DNA from: CAVWDI01 sp963793095
GTDB taxonomy: Bacteria > Chloroflexota > Anaerolineae > Anaerolineales > UBA4823
Reading direction: 5' to 3'
NCBI GenBank assembly: GCA_963793095.1
Contig: CAWBYY010000004.1
Span: 248,001-312,000, forward strand
Length of the DNA stretch: 64,000 bases
Positions 18,080-27,868 of this stretch are shown here, piece after piece (positions within the stretch are counted from its first letter, which is position 1; each line of letters begins with the position of its first letter). The notes below the pieces were generated by a model. That model saw nothing but the letters and a program-made list of their open reading frames with translations. It had not been told where the DNA came from and made no database searches. Made by a program: the position numbers and the translations under genes.

Positions 18080-18537
18080 CTTCGATCATTACAAATCCAC
18101 GTGAAAGGACAAGATTCCTAAAATTTACCCTTGTGGGGTTCATCGGCGCGATTGTGGATTTCGGAGTTATGAATTTATTGGTTCTTGGTTTCTCAGCGAA
18201 ACTTGTTGTTGCAGGAACAGTTTCTTTTATCGCAGCTGTAATAAGTAATTTTCTATGGAACCGCTATTGGACTTATCCGGATTCACGGACCAAACCAGTA
18301 CTCAAACAAATGATCGAATTTTCTATCGTGAGTGTTATTGGATTAGCGATCCGTATACCAACCCTGGCGATTATGGAACCGCTTGTCTATTCAATTATTT
18401 CGAACCTTCCATTTGAAATTTCTTTCATCTCAACTGAATTTTTAACTGACAATATAACCCTGGCTATCGCTGTATTGATTGTTCTGTTCTGGAACTTTTT
18501 TATTAACCGCTATTGGACATACGGTGATGTTGATTAG
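18076..18537 (+). CDS. GtrA-family membrane protein
   Basis: 153 residues with four transmembrane helices, at about 16-38, 42-64, 80-105 and 125-148. 'KFTLVGFIGAIVDFGVMNLL' and the repeated 'NFLWNRYWTYPDS' / 'NFFINRYWTYGD' are the GtrA signature. GtrA proteins are thought to help move lipid-linked sugars across the membrane for glycan modification. The four-base overlap with the UDP-glucuronate decarboxylase-like gene supports a common glycan role. Confidence 0.92.
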   Translation: MTSIITNPRERTRFLKFTLVGFIGAIVDFGVMNLLVLGFSAKLVVAGTVSFIAAVISNFLWNRYWTYPDSRTKPVLKQMIEFSIVSVIGLAIRIPTLAIMEPLVYSIISNLPFEISFISTEFLTDNITLAIAVLIVLFWNFFINRYWTYGDVD

Positions 18538-18610
18538 AACAGTCAATTTCATAAAGATCTGTAATTTTTCATGCTGATTGTTTATTTAATAGAATTCTGG
18601 AGGAGACCTT

Positions 18611-19606
18611 ATGCTGACACATCGCCAACGCATCGAGCATTGCCTGGCTGGAGAAAAACCGGACAGAGTACCCCTGGCTCTCTGGAGGCATTTTCCAGTC
18701 GATGATCAATCACCTGAAACTCTGGCTAATGCCACAATAAATTATCAACGTACCTTCGATTTAGATATTATTAAGGTCAGCCCTGCCTCTTCTTACTGCC
18801 TTAGAGACTGGGGGGTAAAAGATGAGTGGTTAGGCGCACCTGAAGGAACACGTGAATACAATGGACGTTTGATAAAACTCCCTGAAGACTGGGAAAAATT
18901 ACCGGTTCTGGACCCGGATAAAGGGTCTCTCGGAAATCAAATCTCTTGTCTTAGGATTTTATTTAACGAATATGGCCCGGGAACACCGATAATCCAAACA
19001 ATATTTAACCCTCTGTCCCAGGCTAAAAATCTAATCGGGAAAGATAATATTGTGCCATTTTTAAGGATGTATCCGGATGCGCTTCATACCGGATTGAAAA
19101 TTATCACAGAAACCACTATTAAGTTTATTGAAGAAATAAAATTAACTGGAATTTCAGGTATCTTTTTTGCGGTTCAACATGCGCAGCACAGTTTATTGAC
19201 AATAGATGAATACGAAGAATTCGGAAAATTTTATGATTTAGCAATCCTCCAGGCCGCCGAAGATATGTGGTTAAAAATGCTCCACATTCACGGGAAAGAT
19301 ATTATGTTCAACCTTTTTCTGGATTATCCGGTAAATATTTATAACTGGCATGACCAAGAAACTGACCCAGGCTTATTTGAGGCAAAAGCACTTATCGATG
19401 ATGGTGTTGTATGTGGTGGATTGAACCGTATATCTACGATGGTGCTTGGTAACTCGCATTCTGCAGTTAATGAGGCCCAAATGGCGATTGAACAAACTGA
19501 AAGCGTCCGTTTTATCCTGGGTACAGGTTGTGTTCTGCCTGTAACCACACCATTTGGAAATATCATCTCAGTGCGCAATTTTTTAGAGAACATCAGGTTA
19601 TCATAA
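18611..19606 (+). CDS. Uroporphyrinogen decarboxylase-family protein (URO-D fold)
   Basis: 331 residues of a TIM-barrel protein related to HemE and to the methyltransferases MtaA/MtbA/CmuA. The N-terminus 'LTHRQRIEHCLAGEKPDRVP' is typical of this broader family; the Arg-rich substrate motif of true HemE ('PvWlmRQAGRY') is not present. So heme synthesis is unlikely, and methyl transfer or decarboxylation of another compound is more likely. 'WLKMLHIHGKDIMFNLF' and 'DPGLFEAKALIDDGVVCGGL' are barrel strands late in the protein. An AGGAGA ribosome site precedes ATG 18611. No corrinoid protein gene lies nearby, so the substrate stays open. Confidence 0.82.
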   Translation: MLTHRQRIEHCLAGEKPDRVPLALWRHFPVDDQSPETLANATINYQRTFDLDIIKVSPASSYCLRDWGVKDEWLGAPEGTREYNGRLIKLPEDWEKLPVLDPDKGSLGNQISCLRILFNEYGPGTPIIQTIFNPLSQAKNLIGKDNIVPFLRMYPDALHTGLKIITETTIKFIEEIKLTGISGIFFAVQHAQHSLLTIDEYEEFGKFYDLAILQAAEDMWLKMLHIHGKDIMFNLFLDYPVNIYNWHDQETDPGLFEAKALIDDGVVCGGLNRISTMVLGNSHSAVNEAQMAIEQTESVRFILGTGCVLPVTTPFGNIISVRNFLENIRLS

Positions 19607-19626
19607 TTCTGTGGATATAATTATTT

Positions 19627-19652
19627 TTATACCAGCGGTATAAGATTTTTTT
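19627..19652 (+). terminator. AT-rich hairpin with T-run between URO-D gene and rsmD
   Basis: TTATACC (19627-19633) pairs with GGTATAA (19637-19643) around AGC, and seven T follow at 19646-19652. It is a plausible weak intrinsic terminator just before rsmD, whose AGGGT ribosome site follows at once. Confidence 0.45.
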
Positions 19653-19664
19653 AGGGTAAAAACC

Positions 19665-20222
19665 ATGAGGGTCATCAGTGGTAAAGCTAGAGGGTTCAAA
19701 TTGCTTTCAGTCCCTGGGGTCTCCACCAGACCTATATCAGATAGAGTAAAAACATCCTTATTCAATATCATTGGAAGCGATATCGAACAATCAAGTATTT
19801 TAGATCTTTTTGCTGGAACTGGCAGTGTTGGTATTGAAGCGCTGAGCCGGGGTGCAGAATATGCACTTTTCATTGACAACAATATTCGTGCAGTTTCAAC
19901 CATCAAGAAAAACCTGTCTAACACAAAACTGGTTTCAAATGCTCATGTTTTAAAGGCAGATGCATTCAGATATATATACAATCAACCTGCCCGTGAGTTT
20001 GACTATATATATATTGCCCCTCCTCAATACAAAGAAATTTGGAAAAAATCAGTTTCTTTATTCAATAAGTATTCAGGGTGGTTATCCGGAACTGGATGGA
20101 TGATTGTTCAAATACATCCAAAGGAATATCAAGAGGTCGATACAGAAAAATTTTGTGAATTCGATAAAAGAAAATATGGATCAACGCTGCTTGTATTCTA
20201 CAGATTTTCAAACAATGATTAA
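19665..20222 (+). CDS. rsmD: 16S rRNA (guanine966-N2)-methyltransferase RsmD-type
   Basis: 185 residues. 'MRVISGKARGFKLLSVPG' and 'TRPISDRVKTSLFNII' are N-terminal RsmD hallmarks, 'ILDLFAGTGSVGIEALSRGA' is SAM motif I, and 'IDNNIRAVSTIKKNL' contains the acidic residue that binds the ribose. Motif IV, normally N/D-P-P-Y/F, here reads 'IAPPQY': the Asp is Ala, though Pro-Pro is kept. It methylates G966 of 16S rRNA on the assembled 30S subunit. A short gap of 11 bases leads to rocD. coaD, the frequent partner of rsmD, is absent. Confidence 0.87.
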   Translation: MRVISGKARGFKLLSVPGVSTRPISDRVKTSLFNIIGSDIEQSSILDLFAGTGSVGIEALSRGAEYALFIDNNIRAVSTIKKNLSNTKLVSNAHVLKADAFRYIYNQPAREFDYIYIAPPQYKEIWKKSVSLFNKYSGWLSGTGWMIVQIHPKEYQEVDTEKFCEFDKRKYGSTLLVFYRFSNND

Positions 20223-20233
20223 CATAAAAATAT

Positions 20234-21436
20234 ATGGATAACAATATGCAAACTCAGGATTATATAAATATAGAAAATCAAATTGGCGCAAATATTTACA
20301 AAGAGTTAGATGTTGTACTTACCCGTGGAGAGGGTGTTTGGGTATATGATGTTGAAGGTAATCGTTACTTTGACTGTTTGAGCGCCTATTCGGCGTTGAA
20401 TCAGGGACATGTACACCCGCGCATATTAAATGCGTTAATTGAACAGGCTTCCAGGTTAACTTTGACCTCAAGAGCTTTTCGCAACGATCAATTGGCAGTT
20501 TTTTATGAGGAGATTACGGAATTAACCGGGTATGAAATGGTGCTCCCAATGAACAGCGGCGCGGAAGCAGTCGAAACCGCCATTAAATTGGCGCGAAAAT
20601 GGGCATATGAAGTAAAAGGTGTTCCAAAATACCAGGCTGAAATAATCACCTTCCAGAATAATTTTCATGGAAGGACAACGACAATTATTTCATTCTCAAC
20701 AGATCCTACTTATAAAGATCCTTTTGGTCCGTTCACTCCCGGATTTATAACTCTCCAATATGGAGATATAGAAGCAATTGAGAGGTCCATCAATCCTAAC
20801 ACCGCTGCTGTACTGATTGAGCCAGTACAGGGTGAGGCTGGAGTACTTGTACCTCCAGCAGGCTACCTCTCAAATATACGTGAATTATGCGATTTGAATA
20901 ACATCCTTTTTATGGCAGATGAGATCCAGACCGGTCTGGGCAGGACTGGAAAATTATTTGGATTGGACCATGAAGAAGTTCGGGCTGATATTCAAATAAT
21001 CGGGAAAGCTCTCTCAGGTGGTTTTATTCCGGTTTCTGCAGTACTTGCTGATCGGCCGGTAATGGGTTTGTTCAAACCAGGAGAACATGGTTCAACCTTT
21101 GGGGGTAATCCTCTATCAGCAGCAGTTGCCAGGGAGGCACTGAAAGTCATCGTTGAAGAGGGATTGATTGATAATGCGGCGATTATTGGAGAATATTTTC
21201 AGGAACATTTAGCTGAAATTCCCAGCCCTTATGTAAAAGAAGTCAGAGGTAAAGGCCTATTAATAGGAGTTGAACTTAATCAAAGTGCTCGCCGATTCTG
21301 TGAGGCTTTAAAGGACAAATCAATCCTGGCTAAAGAAACCCATGATAATGTTATCAGGTTTGCTCCGCCTTTGATTGTAGATAAGGACACAATTGATTGG
21401 GCGATTCCAAGAATAAAGGATGTTTTAAATTTATAG
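20234..21436 (+). CDS. rocD: Ornithine-oxo-acid aminotransferase
   Basis: 400 residues, the usual length. This class III PLP aminotransferase moves the delta-amino group of ornithine to 2-oxoglutarate, giving glutamate semialdehyde. Typical blocks: 'YDVEGNRYFDCLSAYSALNQ' with 'GHVHPRI', 'MNSGAEAVETAIKLARKW', 'FHGRTTTIISFSTDP', 'FMADEIQTGLGRTGK' (PLP Asp) and the Schiff-base lysine in 'IIGKALSGGFIPVSAV'. 'YSALNQGH' and 'STDPTYKDPFGPFTPGF' favour ornithine over acetylornithine or GABA as substrate. No good ribosome site lies before ATG 20234; ATG 20246 is the other option. Confidence 0.92.
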   Translation: MDNNMQTQDYINIENQIGANIYKELDVVLTRGEGVWVYDVEGNRYFDCLSAYSALNQGHVHPRILNALIEQASRLTLTSRAFRNDQLAVFYEEITELTGYEMVLPMNSGAEAVETAIKLARKWAYEVKGVPKYQAEIITFQNNFHGRTTTIISFSTDPTYKDPFGPFTPGFITLQYGDIEAIERSINPNTAAVLIEPVQGEAGVLVPPAGYLSNIRELCDLNNILFMADEIQTGLGRTGKLFGLDHEEVRADIQIIGKALSGGFIPVSAVLADRPVMGLFKPGEHGSTFGGNPLSAAVAREALKVIVEEGLIDNAAIIGEYFQEHLAEIPSPYVKEVRGKGLLIGVELNQSARRFCEALKDKSILAKETHDNVIRFAPPLIVDKDTIDWAIPRIKDVLNL

Positions 21437-21483
21437 GGGATTGAAAAGGATATTATCCGAGAATTTGTATTCAGAAAAAATTT

Positions 21484-23926
21484 TTGTTAAATAAATTTCT
21501 TGACCCAATGCGAATTGATGCTGAGAAAGAATTCTCTGAAGAAAGTACATTCGGAAATCACCCATTTCTACCGGGAGTGATTCCAGAAGACCGTATTCCC
21601 CTGAGTCGTTATTTACCCCCAGAGTCTTTTGGCGTTGTAAGCTCATGGGCAAAAACCAAATTCAATCCAGGTGATTGGATTCTGGACCCATTATGCGGTT
21701 CACCATGGACCGCTATCGAACTTGCAAATGCTGGTTTTAATGTACTTGTGACCGCTCACAACCCTGTAATGCAATTTTTAATTGAATTTCTCGCAGATCC
21801 CCCTTCCGAGAAGGAATTTAAAACAGCGTTATCTGCATTAGCCTTGGAAACAAGAGGGGAGATGAGAATTGAACAATTTATAAATTCGCTTTACCTTACC
21901 GAATGTTTACAATGTGGTTTAGAAACCCCTGCAGAGGCATTCATTTGGGAACGTGAGGCAGATTTGCCTTCAAGAAAAATCCTAAACTGCCTACATTGTC
22001 TGGAGAAGGGGGTTTTTCCAACAACGGAAAGAGATGTGGAACGAATAACCCAGTTTGGTCGAGCCGAACTGCATATAGCAAGGGCAGGTGAACGGATTGC
22101 TGCATTGGATGATCCAGACAGGATGGATGTTGAAGAGGCGCTGTCCATATATTTGCCCAGGGCAATATATGCAATCCTGACTTTGATAAACCGTTATGAA
22201 AATATACCTGAAATACACCGCAGGCCGCTATCTGCGATTCTTCTTGCGGCATTTGACCGGGCAACAGTATTATGGCCTTTTCCCCAGGAAAAATATCGGC
22301 CAAAAAAATTAGCGCCTGTATCCACATTCAGGGAGAATAATCTCTGGTTGGCACTGGAGGATGAGCTGGTTGGTTGGATAAAGGGAATCCAAAACTTTCC
22401 ATACAAAAATGGAAAGATAACAACATCAATCTATCCAGAAAGATTAATAGGCTCAGGCAATATCTGCATTTATAGGGGTAGATACAAGGATTTAGCTAAT
22501 AATTTCCTTAGCGGAAATGAGGATATACCAATAAAAGCTGTCGTTTCGGCGATTCCACGCCCGAACCAGGCATTCTGGTCCCTTTCAGTAATTTGGACTG
22601 GTCTTCTATGGGGGAGGGAGGCAGCATCCAGAATAAAAGGTGTTTTAAGAAGAAAAAGGTTTGATTGGACCTGGTATTGTTCTGCATTAAATAAAACCTA
22701 TTCTTCATTAGCGAAAACTTTATTTCCGGATACTCAATTAATAGGGATAATATCCGAACCAGAAGCGTCCTTTCTGGGTACTATTTTGACAAATGCATGG
22801 ATTAACGGGTTTTCGTTGAAGAATATCGCACCACGGCTAGATTCTGGTGATATCCAGATTCAATGGGAAAAACCTGGTGTTGAAGACATTCCAAGAAATA
22901 GAATTGCTGAAAAAATTGGGGCAAGTTTCAAAGATTTTATTCAATCATCAGTAACAAATTTTTTGCATATTGTTAAGGAACCATCTCATTTTATTACTTT
23001 GTATGGGTACGGTTTCTATTCATACTTTCAAAAATTCACTCCAGACATTCCAAAATTTAAATTACCCACAGAAGATTTCTATAACCTTGCAGATAATTTA
23101 ATTCGAGAGATTTTATCAAACAATACCATTTATGTCGGTTCTGGTCGGAGCGAGCACTCATTGGAAAATGATAGGTTCTGGTTTATAAGACCAGACAACC
23201 TGGAAATATTCAATAAGCCCGGTTCAATGACCATTATTGACAGAACTGAAATGGAGGTTTTAAAGGCAATCAGTAATGAAGATGAACTGCCCTTCAAACA
23301 GATTGACCAAATTATCTGTCTTGCGCTTCCAGGTTTTTTAACCCAGGAAACTGAAACAATCCAGGAGTGTTTGAAATCGTATGCAAGAGAAATAGATGGG
23401 AAGGATGTTTGGAGAATTCGCAATCAGGATACATACGAAAACAGAAATAATGATATATTGCAAATGGAGGAAATTTTAGTAGAACTGGGAACGAGACTGA
23501 ATTTTCAAGTATCCAAAACCCTAGATCCCACCAACCTTCCCTTGAATTTTTTAACTCAAATCCCTGTTATTTTCGATTGGAAAGATTTATCAGGGGAGAA
23601 TTCTTTCCGCTTCTATATCATTTCTACTGCAATTATCGCAAAAATCATCTTAGCAGACCAAGATAATAGGATATGAAAATAAAACCGAACTGGGTTCATC
23701 TCCAAAAAAATTTATTGTCCTACCAGGAGGAAGATCCAACCTGATCAGATATAAAACTCAGCGTGACTTCCGCTTCAGGGATTTAACCGAACAGAACTGG
23801 TATTTCTTAAAATTCAGGCATATGAGAAGGCTTTATGAAGATCGAGGTATCACACTTGAGAAATTCAATCAAGATCTCTATCTCGATCCTTTAGCAAATA
23901 GGGATCCTCAAATCACTTTCCTGTAA
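21484..23926 (+). CDS. DNA-methylase-like protein with a degenerate catalytic motif, probable frameshift near 23665
   Basis: About 813 residues when an indel near 23665 is read across; as written the frame stops at 23676. N-terminal 'DPLCGSPWTAIELANAGFNV' (about 68-87) corresponds to the SAM motif I of adenine-type methylases, and 'CLQC' (about 141-144) and 'CLHC' (about 169-172) make a likely zinc ribbon, as in DUF1156-type methylases. Motif IV, expected as D/N-P-P-Y/F, reads 'VVSAIPRPNQAFWSLS' (about 350-365), so the catalytic loop seems lost. The tail, in the +1 frame, contains 'KKFIVLPGGRSNLIRYK' and 'FLKFRHMRRLYEDRGI' and looks like a genuine C-terminus. The start is uncertain: TTG 21484 or ATG 21508, both without a good ribosome site. 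Function unknown. Confidence 0.65.
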
Positions 23927-23949
23927 AGAAATTTTTTATTCTGAAATAA

Positions 23950-26900
23950 TCAAGGCTTTCCAAATAAGCTCTCCTGTATTTGCTGAAACAACTCAAATGG
24001 GTTCCATTCAGTTTGAGAGCTGGTTGGTAGAGATGCAGATTCGGTAGTTTCTTCTGGAACCGGGGTTGCAGTGCTGGTTTTTTCAGGAGTATTTGAAGGC
24101 ACTGGTGTGTTTGTTTTCGTTAATGTGGGAGTCGATGATGGTAAAGGCGTCATTGTAGGAGTCGAAGTGGAAGTTTGGGTAAGTGTTGGAGTAGGCGTTG
24201 GAGTTGGTACATTTAAATTTAATGGCAGTCTCTTTTCTGCGTAAGTATCCTCAGTGCTTTCTAAATATAATCTCAGGGTTATTAATCCATCCGGGATATC
24301 AGTTAAATCCCATGTATATAGGAGTTCTGATCGATTAATTTGCTCATTTCCTTTGGCAAGTGTCTCCCAATCTTCAGGGTCTTCACCTAAACCAAATTCT
24401 AATCTCACCGATTTAAACCAGTCGCTTGCATCCGCAAGTCCAAATATTTTTAAGGGGTTGGAATTGATTGTTTCAAATTTATCCGGGGAAGTGAACTCGA
24501 TCAACGGCTGTGGGTCATCCTCTTCGCACTCACGCTCTGGAGAAAAATCGATTTCCTCTTCAAATCCATTTTCCTCAAGCCATTTCTCTCCTTCAGGGCT
24601 CCTGCGCAACCATTTTCGAGCCCAGGGATCTACAACATTGAATAAAAATTTTTCCTCAGTATATTCAGAGCAAGCAGCGGAAGCTCTCAGACCAGTCCAG
24701 GTATCTATCAGGACTTCCTGCCATAAGTCCTGTGATTCTGAGAGCGGTGGTTGGTCAGCCGCAAAGTATTCAATAGTTTTCTTCTCACACCAATCTGCTG
24801 GTTCCGCGCCTGTCAATTTACATATTTCTCGTTCAACAATCCCACCAGGTCTGGTAAATGAAGACGGATTGTCATTAGTAATCTGTGGTATTGCCAGCCT
24901 CATAAAATGAGCCCAGATAGGTGCAGCGCCTCGCAATCCACTTATATTGGTCATAGGAGTGTAATCAGCATTGCCTACCCAAACACCCGCTGTCAGATCG
25001 GGTGTATATCCAACCGTCAAACTATCCCTGAAATCGTTGGTAGTCCCGGTTTTTGCTGCTGCCGGGAAGGGTAAATTTAGGACCGAATCCGATCCCATAG
25101 CTTGCGATCGGGCCTGGTTATCAGATAAAATCGAACTGATTAAAAAGGCATGTTCAGGCCGCATAACCTGTACGCCGGGAGATTGCTTGTGTTCAAAAAC
25201 CACATTTCCATCATGATCTAGAATTTTTGTAATGGCTACTGGATGGATAAATCGACCGTTATTTGCAAAGCTTCCAAATGCATTAGTCAGTTCTAGTAAT
25301 GTGACCTCCCCTCCTCCGAGTGTTAAGGAAAGTCCGTAATCATCCTGGGTTAGTGTAGTAATCCCTAATCGCTTTGCAATTGAAATAAAACCATCCTCCC
25401 ATGGAGTCGAAGGATCATCAAATATCCCAATAAATTCAAGCGCTTTTACAGCAGGTATATTGTAAGAATTCGCCAATGCAGACCGGACTGTGACAGGACC
25501 GTGGAAACGACCATCATAATTGACAGGTACATAAGCTGGTCGCAGGTCATTTTCGGATCCAGAAGGGGGGAATTCAGAGGGTACATCCCATAGAAGTGTT
25601 GCGGGTGTCCATCCTTTTTCTAAAGCCCCCAGATATGTAATTGGTTTAATCGCGGAGCCTGGCTGCCGTGGGCTGATCGCCATATTAACCTGGCCAGAAA
25701 TTTCTTCGCTGAAAAAATCAGTCGAACCTACCATCGCCAGAATCTCTCCCGAAGAAGGAACAATTGCAACCATAGCAGCATCATTTGCATTATTGTTCTT
25801 TAACTCTTTTAGGTGTTCCTGAATGATATTCTCAGCCTGATTTTGTAATTCTGGTTCAAGTGTGGTGTATACAGAAAACCCGGACCGGTAGATTGTTTGT
25901 GGATCATATTGTTCTTCTAACAGCGACCGGATGTAATTGACCCAATGCGGTGACCGGATTTTGATGTTCGGGGATTCAAATTCATAATTCCTGACTTCAA
26001 CGACAGCCTCGGTAACATCAACAGGGTTCAAACAAATCCTTTGCGAATTATTGCTTACATAAATACATCCCTGCTCCTGGCTTGTTTGATACATCAATAA
26101 AAGGACATCTTCCATCCGTGAGAATGCCGCCTCGCTATTTGTGTAAACATCATACACTGCAGGTGCCTGTGGCAATCCAGCTAAAAATGCTGACTGTCCT
26201 AAAGTAAGTTTATCTGCTGTGGTATTGAAATACGTTTCGGCCGCTGCTTGAACGCCGTAAGCTAAATTCCCATAATAAATCTCGTTCAGATACAGCTCCA
26301 ATATTTCATCTTTCGTGTATCTTCTAGTAATTTCTGTGGCCAGGATCGCTTCTCTAATTTTTCGGTTATATGATTGTTCATACCTTTCTTCCGGTGAAAA
26401 AAGCAATGCCCGCGCTAATTGTTGAGTTATTGTTGATGCACCGGAAACAGTTTCACCACCCTGGTAGTTTTGTATGAATGCTCGCAGAATTGCTCCAGGG
26501 TCAAAACCCGGATGGGTATAAAAACCTTTGTCTTCGGTAGCAACCGTTGCGGCGACCAAAAAAGGTGAGATCCGTTCCAAAGGCACGTATGTTCTGCGGC
26601 CTGCATTTGGATCCAGGATCTCATAAAGAATATTTCCATTACGGTCAAGTATGCGGGTTGTTTCGAATTTTGATGCGCTTTCTCTCAAATCACTGATGTC
26701 AGGTAATGTAGATGCTATCTGGTAATATTGAATCAGACCAAAAGAAACCGAACAGAGTCCAAGTATTATTAGTAAAAATAAAAAAATAAGAGACAGCCTG
26801 ATAAGACAGCCAGAGACTCCCTGCCGTCTGGGTCTCTTATTCGAACCTGAACCGGCTCTCTTCCCCCGATTTTTCTCTTTTGAGTTTTTTGATGGAACTT

Positions 26901-27264
26901 TCTCGGAACGAACGACAGCAGTATTTTCTAAACTGGAATTGCTGCTGGTGTTTACTGATTCACTCTGCTGTGGAAATTCTTTCGACTTATCCTGTAAAGG
27001 GGTATCTTCAGCTGATATTCGATCGGTATCGAATGAGAGTTCTACCGGTGAAGTGTCTTCCAGGAGATCTTTATAATCGCCCTCCCGATCTGATTCAGAT
27101 TCATTATGGATATCCTGGTTAACCTCTTCACTGGAATATAATTCTGGCTCGCTGGACTCCTTATACCCAGATTTATTCTTTCCCAGCTCGTCATTGTTAT
27201 TGATTAACCTTCTGAAACGAGCATTAGGAGATAAATTATCTTCAGGATTACTGTTATTTGTCAT
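23950..27264 (-). CDS. Class A penicillin-binding protein (transglycosylase plus transpeptidase)
   Basis: 1104 residues. The first 155 residues are a charged cytoplasmic domain, then a transmembrane helix (about 158-180). The GT51 transglycosylase shows 'ATEDKGFYTHPGFDPGAILR' with its catalytic Glu, 'GASTITQQLARALLF' and 'RKIREAILATEITRRYTKDE'. The transpeptidase has the nucleophile in 'PGSAIKPITYL' (SxxK), 'SYN' and 'KTGT'. It polymerises and cross-links peptidoglycan outside the membrane. 'GGIVEREICKLTGAEPADWC' and the closing beta domain are followed by a long Thr/Pro/Ser tail that probably spans the wall. It shares an operon with a MaoC-type gene (31 bases). Confidence 0.95.
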   Translation of the reverse strand: MTNNSNPEDNLSPNARFRRLINNNDELGKNKSGYKESSEPELYSSEEVNQDIHNESESDREGDYKDLLEDTSPVELSFDTDRISAEDTPLQDKSKEFPQQSESVNTSSNSSLENTAVVRSEKVPSKNSKEKNRGKRAGSGSNKRPRRQGVSGCLIRLSLIFLFLLIILGLCSVSFGLIQYYQIASTLPDISDLRESASKFETTRILDRNGNILYEILDPNAGRRTYVPLERISPFLVAATVATEDKGFYTHPGFDPGAILRAFIQNYQGGETVSGASTITQQLARALLFSPEERYEQSYNRKIREAILATEITRRYTKDEILELYLNEIYYGNLAYGVQAAAETYFNTTADKLTLGQSAFLAGLPQAPAVYDVYTNSEAAFSRMEDVLLLMYQTSQEQGCIYVSNNSQRICLNPVDVTEAVVEVRNYEFESPNIKIRSPHWVNYIRSLLEEQYDPQTIYRSGFSVYTTLEPELQNQAENIIQEHLKELKNNNANDAAMVAIVPSSGEILAMVGSTDFFSEEISGQVNMAISPRQPGSAIKPITYLGALEKGWTPATLLWDVPSEFPPSGSENDLRPAYVPVNYDGRFHGPVTVRSALANSYNIPAVKALEFIGIFDDPSTPWEDGFISIAKRLGITTLTQDDYGLSLTLGGGEVTLLELTNAFGSFANNGRFIHPVAITKILDHDGNVVFEHKQSPGVQVMRPEHAFLISSILSDNQARSQAMGSDSVLNLPFPAAAKTGTTNDFRDSLTVGYTPDLTAGVWVGNADYTPMTNISGLRGAAPIWAHFMRLAIPQITNDNPSSFTRPGGIVEREICKLTGAEPADWCEKKTIEYFAADQPPLSESQDLWQEVLIDTWTGLRASAACSEYTEEKFLFNVVDPWARKWLRRSPEGEKWLEENGFEEEIDFSPERECEEDDPQPLIEFTSPDKFETINSNPLKIFGLADASDWFKSVRLEFGLGEDPEDWETLAKGNEQINRSELLYTWDLTDIPDGLITLRLYLESTEDTYAEKRLPLNLNVPTPTPTPTLTQTSTSTPTMTPLPSSTPTLTKTNTPVPSNTPEKTSTATPVPEETTESASLPTSSQTEWNPFELFQQIQESLFGKP

Positions 27265-27295
27265 TTGAAAAAACTAATCACCACAGCTTATATAA

Positions 27296-27763
27296 TTATT
27301 TACTGGAAGACATTAACACCACCCAATCGCCTTTCATTACCGTCTCTTTTTCCTGATTTTGAACATCCAGTGTGATTTCAACAGATCCGCCTCCAATACG
27401 CCGGATTTCTTTTACTGATTTTACAATCAATTCGACATGGATAGTATCACCAATAAAAACAGGCTTGATAAATTTCCAGTTAGAAATTTCGCGGAAAACT
27501 AGAACCGTTCCTTCTAATACTCCGGTTTGGGCTGCTAATCCGGAAGCAATCGACATCACCAGCAGTCCATGTGCTACCCTCCTACCGATCGGAGTAGTCT
27601 TACTGTATTCAACATCGGTATGGATTTGAGTGTAATCACCAGATAATCCGGCAAAATTCACGATATCGCTTTCAGTTACAGTCCTGCCGCTGGAAATGAT
27701 CTTCTGTCCCGGTTCAAATTCTTCAAAATACATTCCTCTGGGTGTATCAGGCATCGGGTTCAT
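27296..27763 (-). CDS. MaoC-family (R)-specific hydratase
   Basis: 155 residues from ATG 27763, which has AAAGGAG at a good distance; GTG 27772 lies too close to that site. The hot-dog fold motif 'FAGLSGDYTQIHTDVEYSK' carries the catalytic Asp and His of MaoC/enoyl-CoA hydratases, and 'GRRVAHGLLVMSIASGLA' is the second signature. It probably hydrates or dehydrates a 2-enoyl-CoA type substrate. Being upstream of a PBP gene seems coincidental, and its real substrate is unclear. Confidence 0.9.
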   Translation of the reverse strand: MNPMPDTPRGMYFEEFEPGQKIISSGRTVTESDIVNFAGLSGDYTQIHTDVEYSKTTPIGRRVAHGLLVMSIASGLAAQTGVLEGTVLVFREISNWKFIKPVFIGDTIHVELIVKSVKEIRRIGGGSVEITLDVQNQEKETVMKGDWVVLMSSSK

Positions 27764-27833
27764 ATTTTTCACTCCTTTCTTGAAATTGAATTCCCGATTC
27801 TAGCATTAAAACCAAATCCGGAAATTACTACCT

Positions 27834-27862
27834 TTGACCTATTTATGGAGATACCATAAAAT
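27834..27862 (+). promoter_or_regulatory. Promoter for a probably leaderless glycosidase mRNA
   Basis: TTGACC (27834-27839), 17-base spacer, TAAAAT (27857-27862). Transcription should begin near 27869, which is exactly the in-frame ATG of the next gene, and that ATG lacks a ribosome site at proper spacing. A leaderless transcript is the simplest reading. Confidence 0.5.
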
Positions 27863-27868
27863 GTGTAT

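Noticed and set aside
23673..23750. Small ORF starting ATGA at the end of the methylase-like gene
   Set aside because: It stops after 24 codons. The other frame over the same bases continues the methylase-like protein with conserved-looking sequence, so the indel explanation is better.
24000..24230. Repeat array (PTPTPT coding repeats) as a CRISPR or satellite
   Set aside because: It is a degenerate codon-level repeat for a Thr/Pro-rich protein tail, without fixed repeat and spacer lengths.
24254..24910. Long plus-strand open frame of 218 codons
   Set aside because: It lies entirely inside the PBP gene on the other strand, has low-complexity Ser-rich sequence and no ribosome site.
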